Source of the DNA: Streptomyces fodineus
GTDB taxonomy: Bacteria; Actinomycetota; Actinomycetes; Streptomycetales; Streptomycetaceae
NCBI RefSeq assembly: GCF_001735805.1
Contig: NZ_CP017248.1
Span: forward strand, 7,440,001-7,504,000
DNA length: 64,000 nucleotides
Direction of reading: 5' to 3'
Shown: piece by piece, positions 49,354 through 56,205 of the stretch
Numbering within the stretch: position 1 is the stretch's first letter
Layout: every line of letters begins with the position of its first letter
Program-made: the position numbers and the translations under genes
Notes under the pieces: generated by a model
What the model was told of the DNA's origin: nothing
Database searches by the model: none
The model's input: the letters and a program-made list of their open reading frames with translations, nothing else

Positions 49354-50622
49354 TCAGGCCCCGGTGACCTCCACCGCGGCAAGGTTCTTCTTCCCCCGCC
49401 GCAGCACCAGCCACCGCCCGTCCAGCAGATCCTCGGACGAGGGCACCGCATCCTCGGCGACGACCTTCACGTTGTTCACGTAGGCCCCGCCCTCCTTCAC
49501 CGTCCGCCGCGCAGCGGACTTGCTGGCCACGAGCCCGACCCCGGCGAACAGGTCGACCACCGGACCCAGCTCGCAGACCTGGATGTGCGGCACCTCCGAC
49601 AGCGCCGCCGCCAGCGTCCGACCGTCCAGCTCCGAGAGCTCGCCCTGCCCGAACAGGGCGCGCGAGGCGGCGATCACCGCGGCCGTCTGGTCGGCGCCGT
49701 GCACCAGCGTCGTCAGCTCCTCGGCGAGCGCACGCTGCGCCTCCCGCGCCTGCGGACGCTCCTGCGTCTGCCGCTCCAGCTCCTCGATCTCCTCACGGGA
49801 CTTGAAGCTGAAGATGCGCAGGAACTTCGACACATCGCGGTCGTCCGCGTTGACCCAGAACTGGTAGAACGCGTACGGCGTGGTCATCTCGGGGTCGAGC
49901 CACACCGTGCCGGACTCGGTCTTGCCGAACTTGGTGCCGTCCGCCTTGGTGATCAGCGGGGTGCCGAGCGCGTGCACCACGGCGTCCTGCTCGACCCGGT
50001 GGATCAGGTCCGTGCCCGAGGTGAGGTTGCCCCACTGGTCGCTGCCGCCGGTCTGCAGGCTGCAGCCGTACCGCCGGTACAGCTCCAGGAAGTCCATGCC
50101 TTGCAGGATCTGGTAGCTGAACTCGGTGTAGCTGATGCCCGCGTCGGAGTTAAGCCGCCGGGCGACGGCCTCCTTCGCGATCATCTTGTTGACCCGGAAG
50201 TGCTTGCCGATGTCCCGCAGGAACTCGATGGCCGACAGGCCCTGGGTCCAGTCCAGGTTGTTGACCATGACGGCGGCGTGCGGGCCGTCGAAGTGCAGCA
50301 GGGGCTCGATCTGAGCGCGCAGCCGCTCCACCCAGCCCGCCACGACCTCCGGCGCGTTCAGCGTGCGCTCGGCCGTCGGCTTCGGGTCGCCGATGAGACC
50401 CGTGGCACCCCCGACCAGCGCCAGCGGCCGGTTCCCGGCCTCCTGGATGCGGCGCATCGTGAGGATCTGCACCAGGTTGCCGAGGTGCAGGCTGGGCGCG
50501 GTCGGGTCGAAGCCGCAATAGAACGTGACGGGGCCGTCCGCGAACGCCTTGCGCAGTGCGTCCTCGTCCGTGGAGAGGGCGATGAGCCCCCGCCACTTCA
50601 GCTCGTCGACGATGTCCGTCAC
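49354..50622 (-). CDS. tyrS: Tyrosyl-tRNA synthetase
   Basis: 422-residue class I aminoacyl-tRNA synthetase. The HIGH-type motif is in PTAPSLHLGNLVQ near residues 40-52, the tyrosine pocket in LQGMDFLELYRRYGCSLQTGGSDQWGN (read as LQGMDFLELYRRYGC then SLQTGGSDQWGN), and the KMSKS motif as TKFGKTES. The C-terminal S4 RNA-binding domain covers SKSAARRTVKEGGAYVNNVK to the end. The start is GTG at 50622 with GAGGAG eleven bases upstream. It is separated from the tldE gene upstream on the same strand by only 67 bases. Confidence 0.95.
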   Translation of the reverse strand: MTDIVDELKWRGLIALSTDEDALRKAFADGPVTFYCGFDPTAPSLHLGNLVQILTMRRIQEAGNRPLALVGGATGLIGDPKPTAERTLNAPEVVAGWVERLRAQIEPLLHFDGPHAAVMVNNLDWTQGLSAIEFLRDIGKHFRVNKMIAKEAVARRLNSDAGISYTEFSYQILQGMDFLELYRRYGCSLQTGGSDQWGNLTSGTDLIHRVEQDAVVHALGTPLITKADGTKFGKTESGTVWLDPEMTTPYAFYQFWVNADDRDVSKFLRIFSFKSREEIEELERQTQERPQAREAQRALAEELTTLVHGADQTAAVIAASRALFGQGELSELDGRTLAAALSEVPHIQVCELGPVVDLFAGVGLVASKSAARRTVKEGGAYVNNVKVVAEDAVPSSEDLLDGRWLVLRRGKKNLAAVEVTGA

Positions 50623-50689
50623 GGTTCTCGTGTCTCCTCGGTGATCTTCGGGCAGCCGGGTGACAGCCCGACTACGAACGCCTACGAGG

Positions 50690-52084
50690 TTATACGCCCT
50701 GACTGACAGAGCTCATATTGAAATCCGGGATCCGCAGCGCCGGCATCGCGGCCCGGGTGAACCAGTCGCCCCACTCGCGCGGCAGCGTCTTCTCGGTGCG
50801 GCCCGCCTCCGTGGCCCGCCGCAGCAGGTCCACCGGCGACTCGTTGAACCGGAAGTTGTTCACCTGCCCGGTCACCTCGCCGTTCTCCACGAGGTAGACA
50901 CCGTCCCGGGTCAGACCCGTGAGCAGCAGTGTCGCCGGGTCGACCTCGCGGATGTACCACAGGCAGGTCAGCAGCAGCCCGCGCTCGGTGCCCGCGACCA
51001 TCTCCTCCAGCGAGCGGCCGTCACCGCCGTCCAGGATCAGGTTCCCGAGCACGGGGGCGACCGGCAGCCCGGTCAGGCCCGCGCTGTGCCGGGTGGTCGT
51101 CAGATGCCTGAGCACACCCTCGCTGATCCACTCCGTCGAATGGGTCGGCAGCCCGTTGTCGAACACGGACTGGTCGCCGCCGGAGGAGTGGGCGACCACG
51201 AACGGCGGGCACTCCAGGCCCGGCTCGTTCGGGTCGCTGCGCAGGGTCAGCGGCAGCTCGGCGAGCTTCTCGCCGACGCGCGTGCCCCCGCCCGGCCTGG
51301 AGAACACGGTCCGGCCCTCGGCCGCGTCCCGGCCCGACGCCGACCACAGCTGGTAGATCAGCAGGTCCGCCACGGCCGTGGGCGGCAGCAGCGTCTCGTA
51401 GCGCCCCGCGGGCAGCTCCACGCGCCGCTCGGCCCAGCCGAGGCGTACGGCCAGTTCGGCGTCGAGCGCGCCCGGGTCGATGTCCTTGAAGTCCCGGGTG
51501 GAGCGGCCCGCCCAGGCCGAGCGCGTACGGTCGGGCGACTTGGCGTTCAGCTCCAGCGTGCCGGTGGGCTGGTCGTGCCGCAGGCGCAGCCCGGTGGACG
51601 TACCCAGGTATGTCGACACCAGCTCGTGGTTGGCGAAGCCGTACAGCTCACGGCCGCCCGCACGCGCGCGTGCGAACGCCTCGCCCAGCGCCGGCGCGAA
51701 GTCGGCGAACACCGCGGAGGAGGTCTCGGCCGGCGCGTCCGCGAAGTCCGGCGACTGCGGCACATCGCCGACCAGCGGCTGCGCGTCCTCGGCGGGCCCG
51801 GCACCGCGCGCGGCGGTCTCGGCGGCCCGCACCAGCGGCTCCAGCTCCTGCGCGGTGACCGCCGACCGCGAGACGACACCGGAGGCGGTGCCCTCCTTGC
51901 CGTCCACGGTCGCGATCACGGTGAGCGTACGACCGCGGGTCACACCGTTCGTGGTGAGCGCGTTGCCCGCCCAGCGCAGGTTCGCGGTGGAGTGCTCGTC
52001 GGCGATGACGACACAGCCGTCGGCCCGGGACAGCGCCAGCGCCTGCTCGACGATCTCGTGCGGCTTGTGGGTACGGGCGCTCAT
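50690..52084 (-). CDS. pmbA: TldE/PmbA family protein (TldD partner metalloprotease subunit)
   Basis: 464 residues of the PmbA/TldD superfamily. Typical segments are CVVIADEHSTANLRWAGNAL, the IDPGALDAELAVRLGWAERR stretch, PPFVVAHSSGGDQSVFDN, and the C-terminal RGLLLTCLWYIREVDPATLL and NGEVTGQVNNFRFNESPVDLL. In E. coli, TldD and TldE form a heterodimeric protease in which TldD holds the metal. Its ATG at 52084 overlaps the stop of the host tldD remnant (ATGA), showing that the two were adjacent before the element inserted. It is now 7.1 kb from the tldD 5' part. Confidence 0.9.
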   Translation of the reverse strand: MSARTHKPHEIVEQALALSRADGCVVIADEHSTANLRWAGNALTTNGVTRGRTLTVIATVDGKEGTASGVVSRSAVTAQELEPLVRAAETAARGAGPAEDAQPLVGDVPQSPDFADAPAETSSAVFADFAPALGEAFARARAGGRELYGFANHELVSTYLGTSTGLRLRHDQPTGTLELNAKSPDRTRSAWAGRSTRDFKDIDPGALDAELAVRLGWAERRVELPAGRYETLLPPTAVADLLIYQLWSASGRDAAEGRTVFSRPGGGTRVGEKLAELPLTLRSDPNEPGLECPPFVVAHSSGGDQSVFDNGLPTHSTEWISEGVLRHLTTTRHSAGLTGLPVAPVLGNLILDGGDGRSLEEMVAGTERGLLLTCLWYIREVDPATLLLTGLTRDGVYLVENGEVTGQVNNFRFNESPVDLLRRATEAGRTEKTLPREWGDWFTRAAMPALRIPDFNMSSVSQGV

Positions 52085-52347
52085 CGACCGGCCTCCTGGG
52101 TCGTGTTGAGGATGTTGACGGACCTGAAGACGGCGGACGGGCAGCCGTGCGACACGGAGGCCACCTGTCCGGGCTGGGCCTTGCCGCAGTTGAACGCGCC
52201 GCCGAGGACGTACGTCTGCGGACCGCCGACGGCGGCCATCGAGCCCCAGAAGTCGGTCGTGTTCGCCTGGTAGGCCACGTCCTTCAGCTGCCCGGTGATA
52301 CGCCCGTTCTCGATCCTGAAGAAGCGCTGCCCGGTGAATTGGAAGTT
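52081..52347 (-). pseudogene. tldD: Original host 3' end of tldD, cut off by element insertion
   Basis: This encodes the last 88 residues of TldD, from NFQFTGQRFFRIENGRITGQ to FRSVNILNTTQEAGR, and stops in an ATGA overlap with pmbA. The rest of the gene (5' part) is at 59433-60688. Compared with the end now joined to the 5' part, 18 of 88 residues differ. The frame runs upstream across the junction to a GTG at 52410 with GAGGG seven bases before it. A hybrid peptide of 21 element codons plus this tail could therefore still be made and keep pmbA translation coupled. Confidence 0.85.
52337..52347. other. Left attachment core of the integrative element
   Basis: AATTGGAAGTT (codons for the NFQF of TldD, read on the minus strand) is identical to 59422-59432, and sequences on both sides diverge. 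It marks the left junction between the host tldD 3' remnant and the element. An 11-bp identity inside a longer diverged homology is the most economical crossover site. The true core could be a few bases different. Confidence 0.7.
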
Positions 52348-52877
52348 CACCGCAGGGTCAGGGGGCATACCTCCCTGATCGGCGTTTGTGCAGGTCAGGC
52401 GGTTATTCACGGTCTGCCCTCAATCCCTGTTCATACCCGTTGAAACCGGACTGTACGGGGTCTGGTGATGACTTGGTGTCGACTTCCGAAGGGCGCCTCG
52501 GGGTATCCGAGGTTGGCTTTGAAGGCCGCGTTGTGGATCAGGGCAGAGACTACCCAGCAGACGCGGGGGCCGGGGGTGCAATTCTTGCCTCGGAGGGGAA
52601 GCCATCTCTGGTCTGACCAGCTGGTTCGGGGTGATGATCAAGCTCTGGGCGTCATGGAAAACGTCCGCTGGAAGCGGCTCCGGAGTCATCTAGGTGCGGT
52701 ACCTTGTGTCGCCGCAGCGGGAGCTTTCTAGCACCCGTACGACACTGGAGGGCCCGAGTCGGGCAGCACCCCGAATCAGACCCTCCAGCGCAGTTCCCGA
52801 GCCCGGTCGCGTAGCAGTCGGCCGGGCTCGCTGCATGTGCAGCTCCCGAGCGACCGTCCCGTGTTTTGGTGAGGCCG
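52348..52877. other. Left end of the element, no convincing gene
   Basis: 530 bases. Open frames on both strands lack ribosome binding sites and recognisable motifs. One exception is the short frame from the GTG at 52410 (minus) that runs into the host tldD remnant. Upstream of it on the minus strand TATGAA near 52427-52432 could serve as a -10 box, with no clear -35. A hairpin lies at 52798-52830. Confidence 0.5.
52798..52830 (-). terminator. Hairpin downstream of the small membrane gene
   Basis: CGAGCCCGG (52798-52806) pairs with CCGGGCTCG (52822-52830), a perfect 9-bp stem with a 15-base loop. It lies about 50 bases past the stop of the minus-strand gene at 52878. No T-run. Confidence 0.5.
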
Positions 52878-53006
52878 TTACTGCATGAACTGCCCCACGG
52901 TGGCGATGATCGCCACGATCAACCCCGCTGCCGCCAGGTAGACCTGCCAACGTTCGGCGTCCGACCAACTGCGCGTACGGGGCTTGGCCGGGTGTCGATC
53001 AAGCAC
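52878..53006 (-). CDS. 42-residue single-span membrane peptide in the element
   Basis: Reads VLDRHPAKPRTRSWSDAERW then QVYLAAAGLIVAIIATVGQF and MQ: a basic N-terminus and one hydrophobic helix. The GTG at 53006 has a strong GAGGAGG five bases upstream. The region just before it (near 53014-53040) can fold into a CCTCGT/ACGAGG hairpin that would partly cover this ribosome binding site. The dispersed repeat copy 2 lies 43 bases upstream. Very small membrane peptides of this type recur in actinomycete integrative elements. Function unknown. Confidence 0.6.
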   Translation of the reverse strand: MLDRHPAKPRTRSWSDAERWQVYLAAAGLIVAIIATVGQFMQ

Positions 53007-53042
53007 TATTCCTCCTCGTTCCTCTCGGCGAGGCCACGAGGA

Positions 53043-53107
53043 TGCCATGGGTACCCCGCCGCCCGGCACTGGAACTAAACCATTGGTCTGAGCTTTTCTT
53101 GAGGTTG
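53043..53107. repeat. Dispersed 65-bp repeat, copy 2 (inside the element)
   Basis: Matches 48284-48342 over 53049-53107 with about six mismatches, including the identical cores GGGTACCCCGCCGCCCGG and CTGAGCTTTTCTTGAG. It lies between the divergent small membrane peptide and the XRE regulator gene. The remaining sequence 53108-53300 has no gene that I can support. Confidence 0.75.
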
Positions 53108-53300
53108 GAGGGGGCCCGTATTCGGTGGCCTTGCGCGCACGCGCATGCGCGCGTGAGGCGCTGGTGCCGGTTGTGCAGCACAGCCAGGAACAGTTGACGA
53201 GGGTGACGACGCGTTCTCCCGCCCCGCGTTGGCAATGCTTCCGCATCGGATTCCATCGCTCGCCCGCATGCACATGCAGCGGTGGCCGTACGCTCGAATC

Positions 53301-54482
53301 ATGAGTGCCGACATTGGCAAGCGGCTTCAGGACGTACGCAAGCGACGCGGCATGACGCAGCGTCAGCTAGCGAGCGAGTCAGGCGTGTCCCTGTCCTTGA
53401 TCCGGAAGCTGGAGCAAGGGGAACGGGCTGACACACGCCTGGAGACTGCGCGTCGGCTGGCACAGGCGCTGCGGGTGCCTACGACGAACCTCATTGCTGA
53501 TCACGAGGACGATCCCGAGACGGCGCCTGGCGCTGATGATCGTTGGGAGGCTGTCCGGCGTGCGCTCGTGGCGCCGGTGCGGGCTGACGGGGTCACGGAA
53601 GAGCCGACTGTCGGCGGCGTGCGGGACGCCATGGAATCGGCTCTGCCGCTTTTCTCGGGTGATCGTTTCGCAGAGCTGAGCGTGATCCTTCCCCCCTTGC
53701 TGCGGGACGCTGACCTGATCGCCGAGAGTGGCTCGGAGGGGCGGGCCGTACGCGTCCGGCTCTCACAGCTCACAGGCTGGCTGCTCACCCAGACTCGGCA
53801 GTTCGAGGCGGCTGACATCGCGCTGTCCCGGTCGCTGGAGGAGTCGTCGGATCGGCTTCAGGCGGCGGCGACGGTGAGCACACAGTGCTGGCTCTTGCTG
53901 CGGCGCGGTCGGCTGTCTGAGGCGCGGGAGCTGGCAACGCGGTGGGCGGATGAGGTCGAGCCTCGTATTTCGCGGGCGACCCCGGCGGAGCTGAGCGCCT
54001 GGGGCTGGCTGCTGTTGCGGGCCTCCGCTGCTGCGATCCGGGACAACCGGTCTGGGGAGGCCGAAGACGCGTTGCGCTACGCCAACTCGGCGGCGGTCGC
54101 GATGGGGCGGGAGTTTGCTCCGCGCGACGACTTCTTGCAGGCGTTCGGGCCGGTCACGGTGGCTCTGAAGCGGGCCGAGAATGCCATGATCGTCGACAAG
54201 CCGGACTTGGTGCTCAAGCTCTCGCAGCGCATCCCGACCAGTGGCATGCGGCCCACCTCCAACAACCGCAACCGTCACCTCCTGGACGTGGCGGAGGCGC
54301 ATGTCCGCTCCCGTGACTACGCGAAGACGGTTGAGGTCTTGCAGGGCATCCGTGCGGACGCTCCACAGTGGCTGCCTAACCAACGCTACGCGCGGGACAT
54401 CTTCGGCCGAGTGATCGCGCGTCGGCGCACCCTCACGCAGGAGATGCGGGACCTGGCTGACGCGATCGGCGTACCGGTGTGA
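53301..54482 (+). CDS. XRE family transcriptional regulator of the element
   Basis: 393 residues. The N-terminal helix-turn-helix is clear: IGKRLQDVRKRRGMTQRQLA then SESGVSLSLIRKLEQGERAD, residues 5-44. The rest is helical and resembles TPR-like repeats (ADIALSRSLEESSDRLQAAA; RRGRLSEARELATRWADEVE; VEVLQGIRADAPQWLPNQRY), the layout of peptide-sensing or NsdA-like regulators. No good Shine-Dalgarno precedes the ATG at 53301, while TACGCT lies at 53289-53294, so a leaderless message is possible. It is the best candidate for controlling element excision or replication. Confidence 0.85.
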   Translation: MSADIGKRLQDVRKRRGMTQRQLASESGVSLSLIRKLEQGERADTRLETARRLAQALRVPTTNLIADHEDDPETAPGADDRWEAVRRALVAPVRADGVTEEPTVGGVRDAMESALPLFSGDRFAELSVILPPLLRDADLIAESGSEGRAVRVRLSQLTGWLLTQTRQFEAADIALSRSLEESSDRLQAAATVSTQCWLLLRRGRLSEARELATRWADEVEPRISRATPAELSAWGWLLLRASAAAIRDNRSGEAEDALRYANSAAVAMGREFAPRDDFLQAFGPVTVALKRAENAMIVDKPDLVLKLSQRIPTSGMRPTSNNRNRHLLDVAEAHVRSRDYAKTVEVLQGIRADAPQWLPNQRYARDIFGRVIARRRTLTQEMRDLADAIGVPV

Positions 54483-54560
54483 CTCGGCGTGGCACTTCGG
54501 GCTGGCCCTTCATCAAAGTGCCATTGAGGTGTGTTCCTGCCGTTACATAGCGTCATATGC

Positions 54561-54800
54561 ATGGCGACCCAAGGTAGAGCAGCAGAGACAGCTGTCCGTG
54601 AGTGCATGACCACGGCCGACGCCGACGCGCGTCAGTGGGAGTACACGACCTACGCCCCGGCCGGTGAAACGTGCCCGGCATGCGGTGTGCCGATCAAGAC
54701 CCTTGAGAGCTGCCGCCGGGGGTTGCTGGCTCGTCGGGACTCGTCTCCGAGCGTGGCCTACTGGCACACGGCTTGCGCACCGAAGGGGGCGGGACAGTGA
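54561..54800 (+). CDS. Small zinc-ribbon-like protein in the element
   Basis: 79 residues beginning MATQGRAAETAVRECMTTAD. It contains GETCPACGVPIKTLESCRRG and a later WHTACAPKG, giving a C-x2-C...H-x2-C set that could bind zinc. No Shine-Dalgarno is visible at the ATG at 54561, but TTGAGG at 54524-54529 and TAGCGT at 54548-54553 (18-base spacing) would place transcription start at the ATG. Its stop overlaps the next GTG (GTGA). I recognise similar short proteins in actinomycete integrative elements, without a known role. Confidence 0.6.
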   Translation: MATQGRAAETAVRECMTTADADARQWEYTTYAPAGETCPACGVPIKTLESCRRGLLARRDSSPSVAYWHTACAPKGAGQ

Positions 54801-55078
54801 TCCCTATGGAGATCTACAGGAGCAGCAAGCGGGCCGCTGCTGACGCGCATGAGGCGCTGGTCCAGGCATTGCTGGCGATTGGGATTCCGAGGCGGGATCT
54901 TGGCTGGCTGGCTCCGCGCGTGGCGCCGGACGGGCGTCCGATGGTGGCTATGGGGACGTGGAACGCTGATGTGGTGCAGAAGGTAGCGGCGCATCTGATG
55001 GCGTCACCTGCGCGTGTCGAGACCGCGCCAGACGGCTGTGTCGTGGCCGATCACGCCCGTGTGACACAGGACGAATGA
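54797..55078 (+). CDS. Small hypothetical protein in the element
   Basis: 93 residues: VIPMEIYRSSKRAAADAHEA then LVQALLAIGIPRRDLGWLAP and GRPMVAMGTWNADVVQKVAA. It looks like a soluble alpha/beta protein with no catalytic motif. The GTG at 54797 overlaps the stop of the previous gene and GGGGGCGGGA precedes it. An ATG three codons later is also possible. A hairpin follows at 55085. I cannot name a family. Confidence 0.65.
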   Translation: MIPMEIYRSSKRAAADAHEALVQALLAIGIPRRDLGWLAPRVAPDGRPMVAMGTWNADVVQKVAAHLMASPARVETAPDGCVVADHARVTQDE

Positions 55079-55084
55079 CCCCGG

Positions 55085-55117
55085 CTCGCTGAGGACGGCG
55101 AATCAAGGCTCAGCGAG
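55085..55117 (+). terminator. Hairpin after the small element genes
   Basis: CTCGCTGAG (55085-55093) pairs perfectly with CTCAGCGAG (55109-55117), loop 15 bases, starting seven bases after the TGA at 55078. Confidence 0.6.
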
Positions 55118-55249
55118 TCGGCTGCCCCGTCTGTGACCCCTCCCCCTCCCCCGGGTCTCGGACGGGGCTCTGTGCCGTCTGGGCGTGTGGTGTCGTGATG
55201 GCGCGCTGTGGGCACGCCGCCGGCCGGAGTGGATTTTGGGCTGGAGCTG

Positions 55250-55360
55250 CCATGGGGCGAGTGAACAGGGGGCCTTACGCTCGCCAGCGGATCGGGCAGT
55301 CTTTGGGACCTGCCCGCAATAGCCCGATCGGCCCCCTGTTCTTCGAGGCTCGCCCCATGG
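55250..55360. repeat. 111-bp nested inverted repeat, candidate single-strand origin or transfer site
   Basis: The outer arms CCATGGGGCGAG (55250-55261) and CTCGCCCCATGG (55349-55360) are perfect. Next inward are GAACAGGGGGCC (55263-55274) and GGCCCCCTGTTC (55330-55341), then GATCGGGC (55290-55297) with GCCCGATC (55322-55329), and GGGCAG (55294-55299) with CTGCCC (55310-55315) as an alternative inner pairing. A large hairpin would form on either single strand. Confidence 0.8.
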
Positions 55361-55800
55361 TGGCTGCCTAAAATCCTCTACGGCCGTCGGCCCCAGCCAC
55401 AGAGGGTTTGCGCGGTGGCCTGTTCTGGGGGAACGAGGGTGAGCGCGCCGGACGTAGCGGGCCGGTGAACACGGTGGGCCGGATCGGCGCTGTGGGCGTC
55501 TGGAGGGCGTGAGCCACGGTGAATGAGTACACGGGGCGGGTCGGGCAAGGTGGGCTGTGAGGAGCTGGCTCGCGCTCTCTGGTCGCCTGGTATGCGCCGG
55601 GGCGGTGGCGCCCCGGACCGGACCGGCCGAAGGCCGCATGCCGGGCCGGGGTGCGGCAAGCCGCCCCGGCGGCGCGCCGTGGCGCGCCTGGAGGAAGTGA
55701 AGACAGCTTCCGACACCTGTCCTGCACCGCTGCCCGCTCCCGCTTCCCGGTGTGCGCATGGTCCGGGGCGCATCCGGCTGACCAGGCTCCTCAGACAACC

Positions 55801-55829
55801 CGGTACGGTCCCCACCGGTACGGTCCCCA
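55801..55829. repeat. Two direct repeats with 15-bp period upstream of rep
   Basis: CGGTACGGTCCCCA occurs at 55801-55814 and 55816-55829, perfectly conserved, like a two-copy iteron. It is about 340 bases before the rep start. Confidence 0.6.
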
Positions 55830-56106
55830 TGGGGTTCTCTCCGGCCACGCCTCAAGTGCTCTGCCTGCGGCGGTAATTCGTTGGCGTCCCCGGGGTGCCT
55901 CTGGGATCATGGGTGTTCGAGCGACGAGCCTTCTTTCAGCGAATCTCAGACACAGACATAGACACAGACTTTCTTCAGCAGATATCACGCCTTCAGCCTT
56001 CTTCTGCCTTCTCTGTCTTCGTTCTCTCTCACGCTGCCTCGACACCCGCTCTCATTTCAGACACTGCATCAATTCAAGCCAAGTCAAAGCCAAGGAGATT
56101 TCAGAC

Positions 56107-56205
56107 ATGACTCACGCCTGCGTCTCTGCTCGCGCTCCTCCCTGTCCGTCCGTTTTGGAGGTGCCCTGTGTTCAACACCTCGCACGAGGTGACCACTTCA
56201 AATAG
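56107..56205 (+). CDS. Possible 32-residue leader frame overlapping the rep start
   Basis: ATG at 56107 with AAGGAG nine bases upstream opens a frame reading MTHACVSARAPPCPSVLEVP then CVQHLARGDHFK, which stops at 56205, 38 bases inside rep in another frame. Translation through it would pass the rep ribosome binding site (GGAGGT at 56157-56162), so it could couple or limit Rep synthesis. The same frame is open further upstream without a ribosome binding site. It may not be a real product. Confidence 0.4.
   Translation: MTHACVSARAPPCPSVLEVPCVQHLARGDHFK

Larger units (their letters stand above)
55079..56106. other. Structured 1-kb non-coding region of the element, possible replication/transfer control
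   Basis: No gene is supported here. It holds a terminator-like hairpin (55085-55117), a 111-bp inverted repeat (55250-55360), a 15-bp-period direct repeat (55801-55829) and a pyrimidine-rich, less GC-rich leader (about 55930-56100) with AGACACAGACATAGACACAGAC-type short repeats (55950-55969) and the decamer ATTTCAGACA twice (56054-56063, 56098-56107). Its position before rep suits origin and control functions. Confidence 0.6.

Noticed and set aside
52420..52689. 89-codon minus-strand frame at the left end of the element
   Set aside because: No ribosome binding site or motif, and no match to a family that I recall. It is left as non-coding.
55250..55360. tRNA gene or CRISPR repeat as explanation of the inverted repeat
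   Set aside because: No cloverleaf or anticodon arm, and only a single nested palindrome with no spacer array.
55103..55855. 250-codon minus-strand frame in the element's non-coding region
   Set aside because: Proline/arginine-rich shadow that runs through the 111-bp inverted repeat. No ribosome binding site, and no match on the coding side.
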